Below, in pieces: positions 42,523-44,867 of a stretch of 44,867 nt of DNA; within the stretch, counting starts at the first letter, position 1; each line of letters starts with the position of its first letter. The translations under genes and the position numbers were made by a program. Below the pieces are notes generated by a model, which saw only the letters and a list, made by a program, of their open reading frames with translations, was not told where the DNA came from and ran no database searches. This DNA is from Microbispora corallina (GTDB taxonomy: Bacteria; Actinomycetota; Actinomycetes; Streptosporangiales; Streptosporangiaceae): NCBI RefSeq assembly GCF_016863035.1, contig NZ_BOOC01000037.1, positions 1 to 44,867 on the forward strand, in the 5' to 3' direction.

Positions 42523-43723
42523 GAAGCGCGGGGAGGTCGTAGTCGGGCAGGGCGATGTTCCCGGCCTTGGCGAACTGCGCGGCCAGCATGTTCCGCACCG
42601 GCCAGCGGGTCATGGCGCGCATCGAGGCGGCCCGCATCCGGATCGCGAGCGCGGACGACGGCGCGAAGCCGCCCACTCCTCCCGGCGGCAGGGTCTGCGC
42701 CTCACTCACGTAGGGACGCATGAGGCGGTCGTAGTTCCGCAGGGCCGCCCGGTGGTCGCCGCAGGTGGCGAGCTCGCCAGCCAGGACGTACGCGCCGACC
42801 AGCGCCAGGCTGGTGCCCAGTCCGGTCAGCGGGGTCGGGCAGTAGCCGGCGTCGCCGAGCAGCACCACCCGGCCCCGCGACCAGTGGTCGAGGCGCACCT
42901 GCCCCACCGGCTCGAAGAAGAAGTCGGACGCGTCGGCCATCGCCCGCACGAGCCGGGGGACCTCCCATCCGGCGCCCGCGAAACGGCGGGCGACGATGTC
43001 CTTCTGTGCGGCGATGTCGCGGCGGTCGTACGCGATCGGACCGGACCGGAAGCTCAGGCCGGCCTTGACCTCGCCCGGCAGGCGGCCGGGCCGCGCCAGG
43101 GCGACGAGACCGCCCGGCGCGTTGTACATCTGGGCCCATCCGCCGAGGTCCATGTCTTCCATGACGGTGAACCACGTGGTGTAGAGGCCGAGCGGGCGGA
43201 CGAGGTCCGACTCCGGGCCGAAGGCCAGCGCACGCACGGCGGAGTGCAGCCCGTCCGCGCCGACGACCAGCCCGAACCGGCGCGGGGCGGACTTCTCGAA
43301 GGCCACGCTCACGCCGTCGTCGTCCTGGTCGAGGCCGGTGACCGTGTCGTCGAACAGGTACTCCGCGTCGGGCAGGGAGGCCTCGTAGAAGATCCGGGCC
43401 AGGTCCCCGCGCAGGATCTCGATCTCGGAGACGATCCCCTCGCCGCCGAAGCTGTCGGCCGGCAGCCGGGCCTTGAACCGGCCGGCCCGGTCGACCATGG
43501 CCATCCCCCGTTCGTGGACGGTGACCGCCCGCGCCCGGTCCAGCAGTCCCATCCGGTCGACCACGGTGCGGCCCGCGCCGCGCAGGTCGACGGTCTGACC
43601 TCCCGGCCGGGGAGCGGGCGCCCGCTCGACGATCGTCACGGCGAAGCCGGCCGCGCGTAGCCAGTACGCCAGCACGGGTCCGGCGATCCCGCCGCCGGAG
43701 ATGAGCACGTCGGTGTTTCCCAT
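42518..43723 (-). CDS. FAD-dependent monooxygenase (PHBH-type)
   Basis: A 401-aa flavoprotein hydroxylase. N-terminal dinucleotide fold: DVLISGGGIAGPVLAYWLRAAGF with GxGxxG, then VERAP. The middle DG motif is VVGADGLHSAVR and the second FAD motif is VVLLGDAGYCPTPLTGLGTS, a form seen in actinomycete aromatic-polyketide and drug-inactivating monooxygenases. The C-terminus ends with ALPDYDLPALR. The start is ATG 43723; no ribosome site precedes it, but TACATT lies 7 nt upstream, so a leaderless message is possible. It diverges from the GntR-TetR regulator, which suggests that regulator controls it. The substrate is not known; xenobiotic or antibiotic modification is possible. Confidence 0.92.
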   Translation of the reverse strand: MGNTDVLISGGGIAGPVLAYWLRAAGFAVTIVERAPAPRPGGQTVDLRGAGRTVVDRMGLLDRARAVTVHERGMAMVDRAGRFKARLPADSFGGEGIVSEIEILRGDLARIFYEASLPDAEYLFDDTVTGLDQDDDGVSVAFEKSAPRRFGLVVGADGLHSAVRALAFGPESDLVRPLGLYTTWFTVMEDMDLGGWAQMYNAPGGLVALARPGRLPGEVKAGLSFRSGPIAYDRRDIAAQKDIVARRFAGAGWEVPRLVRAMADASDFFFEPVGQVRLDHWSRGRVVLLGDAGYCPTPLTGLGTSLALVGAYVLAGELATCGDHRAALRNYDRLMRPYVSEAQTLPPGGVGGFAPSSALAIRMRAASMRAMTRWPVRNMLAAQFAKAGNIALPDYDLPALR

Positions 43724-43799
43724 GAGACGCAATGTACAGCGTACGCACACCTCCTGAGAAGGGGGATCTCCGCTAACATCAGGATTGGTGAGACCAGGA

Positions 43800-43809
43800 G
43801 CACTAGTGC
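43800..43809. promoter_or_regulatory. Palindromic operator copy 1, GCACTAGTGC
   Basis: GCACTAGTGC is a perfect 10-bp palindrome. It is followed at 43807 by the related GCACATGGTGC. It lies in the region between the divergent monooxygenase and hybrid regulator genes. Confidence 0.7.
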
Positions 43810-43868
43810 ACATGGTGCGGTGTTCCCGGGGCGGCGGACGTCGGCGCAGCATGGCGGCTACAGTTGGC

Positions 43869-43878
43869 GCACTAGTGC
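43869..43878. promoter_or_regulatory. Palindromic operator copy 2, GCACTAGTGC
   Basis: An identical palindrome 69 bp from copy 1, ending 10 bp before ATG 43889 and next to its ribosome site. Two perfect copies around one promoter region strongly suggest autoregulation by the GntR-TetR protein, perhaps by looping. Confidence 0.7.
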
Positions 43879-43888
43879 GGGAGGCGTG

Positions 43889-44867
43889 ATGGACGGTTCG
43901 GGCGGGGCGCGGTACCGGGAGATCGCGGCGGACCTGCGGCGGCGGATCGAGTCCGGGGAGCTGGGGCCGGGCGACCGCGTGCCCTCCACGCGGGAGATCA
44001 TGCGGTTGCGGGGCGTCGCGATGGCGACCGCGACGAAGGTCCTGACCGAGCTCCGCCGTGAGGGGCTCGTCCGCGCGGTGCCCGGTGTCGGCACGGTCGT
44101 CGACGCGGGGGAACGCCCGCCCCGCGACGCATCACCGCACACAGCCGGCCCGCACGCCGACACAGCCCAGCACGGGGACCGCCCACCCCGCGGCGCGTCG
44201 CCACACGCCGACGCAGCCGCCACCGGGGGACGTGTGCCGCGCGACGCATCGCCGCACGCCGGCGGCTCGCCGGCTCCCGCGTCCGGCGGACGCCAGGGGG
44301 ACCACTCGAGGCGGAGGAACGCCCCGGACGGGCCGCTCACCTCCGCGCGGATCGCCGCGACGGCCGTGGCAATCGCCGACGTGGAGGGGCTGGCGGCGAT
44401 CTCGATGCGCCGGGTGGCCGCCGAGCTCGGGGTGGCGACCATGTCGCTGTACCGGCACGTCGCCGACAAGGACGACCTTCTCCTCCAGATGATGGAGGCG
44501 GTCTTCGCCCGCGTGCACCTCCCCGAGGATCCGCCGGACGACTGGCGGGCCCGGGTGGAGATCGCCGCCCGCACGCTGTGGGCGTCGTTCCGCCGGCATC
44601 CGTGGCTCGCGCCGGCCATGTCGGTGACGCGGCCCCAGCCCGTTCCCAGCGCGCTGCCGATCACCGAATGGGTGCTCAGCGCCCTCGACGGGCACGGCCT
44701 CGACCTGCCGACCATGCTGACCACGCACATCACGGTGTTCAACTACGTCCGCGGGACGGCCGTCAACCTCGAGCTCGAGGCGGAGGCCGAGGAGCTGACC
44801 GGGCTGAACGCCGACGAGTGGATGGACACCCAGGGACCGGCGCTCAAGGCGATGCTGGCGGGCGCCC
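43889..44867 (+). CDS. GntR-TetR hybrid transcriptional regulator, cut by window end
   Basis: The frame from ATG 43889 (GGGAGG just upstream) is open to the window end, 326 codons. Residues about 5-70 are a GntR winged helix (YREIAADLRRRIESGELGPG, STREIMRLRGVAMATATKVL, RREGLVRAVPGVGTVV). Residues about 75-145 are a Pro/His/Ala/Arg linker with three copies of PR(D/G)ASPH. A TetR helix-turn-helix follows (TSARIAATAVAIADVEGLAA, MRRVAAELGVATMSLYRHVADKDDLL) and then a TetR_C-type ligand domain (WRARVEIAARTLWASFRRHP). Proteins with both DNA-binding parts occur in actinobacteria. It diverges from the monooxygenase and is flanked by two GCACTAGTGC sites. The true C-terminus is not visible. Confidence 0.88.
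   Translation, partial: MDGSGGARYREIAADLRRRIESGELGPGDRVPSTREIMRLRGVAMATATKVLTELRREGLVRAVPGVGTVVDAGERPPRDASPHTAGPHADTAQHGDRPPRGASPHADAAATGGRVPRDASPHAGGSPAPASGGRQGDHSRRRNAPDGPLTSARIAATAVAIADVEGLAAISMRRVAAELGVATMSLYRHVADKDDLLLQMMEAVFARVHLPEDPPDDWRARVEIAARTLWASFRRHPWLAPAMSVTRPQPVPSALPITEWVLSALDGHGLDLPTMLTTHITVFNYVRGTAVNLELEAEAEELTGLNADEWMDTQGPALKAMLAGA

Overview
The window is about 45 kb of very high-GC DNA with strong G/C third-position bias. It carries GTG and TTG starts, WYL, TetR, MmyB-type and GntR regulators, RsbU-type PP2C phosphatases, an IdeR/DmdR-type iron box and many ATGA/GTGA gene overlaps. This points to a chromosomal segment of a filamentous actinomycete (Actinomycetota, perhaps Streptosporangiales or Streptomyces-like). 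I cannot fix the genus from the sequence. I saw no tRNA, rRNA, CRISPR array, integrase or insertion sequence.

Left part (1-5.7 kb): small regulator-target modules. A truncated VOC/glyoxalase gene diverges from a WYL regulator across a perfect inverted repeat. An orphan sensor kinase follows. A TetR gene and an SDR gene share a 17-bp operator. A Fur-family gene with its own Fur/PerR-like box overlaps a fused ferritin-like/VIT iron exporter (MbfA type). At 5.7-9.2 kb on the minus strand lies a translationally coupled operon: response-regulator/PP2C phosphatase, then a CHASE3-HAMP histidine kinase, then a stand-alone Rcp1-like receiver. A possible pair of tiny genes, a secreted CAP-domain protein, an aldo/keto reductase and an iron-box-controlled FhuF-type 2Fe-2S protein follow (9.5-12.6 kb).

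At 12.6-17.5 kb is a peptidoglycan-sugar recycling locus: murQ and a MurR/RpiR-type regulator diverge from a sodium:solute symporter and anmK. The symporter probably imports MurNAc or anhydro-MurNAc in place of a PTS. An MmyB-like regulator follows.

The centre of interest is 18.6-31.4 kb. A 1022-aa TPR-CHAT protease diverges from an S8 subtilase with four periodic GHKPM repeats, an ECF-like sigma factor and a small unknown protein. After a short gap comes a tight five-gene run: an M15-like zinc peptidase, an unknown 222-aa protein, a hemopexin-repeat protein fused to a GH24 (T4-lysozyme-like) domain with the complete Glu-Asp-Thr triad, and two large unknown proteins, one with a pentapeptide-repeat stretch. 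None of them has an obvious signal peptide. I infer a possible protease-controlled, sigma-factor-linked cell-wall-lysing system, perhaps for programmed lysis, conflict or toxin release.

Right part (31.6-44.9 kb): a DUF318/ArsP-type permease; a formaldehyde-dehydrogenase-like gene whose NAD-binding core has been deleted; a cytochrome b/molybdopterin oxidoreductase with a membrane partner; and a secreted Gly/His/Asp-rich protein with a duplicated Cys-containing module behind an AT-rich leader. Next come small membrane proteins, a PEBP lipoprotein and a NarL-type two-component pair whose kinase carries a Gly/Ala minisatellite. A 14-bp tandem repeat precedes an FAD monooxygenase, which diverges from a truncated GntR-TetR hybrid regulator flanked by two identical palindromes.
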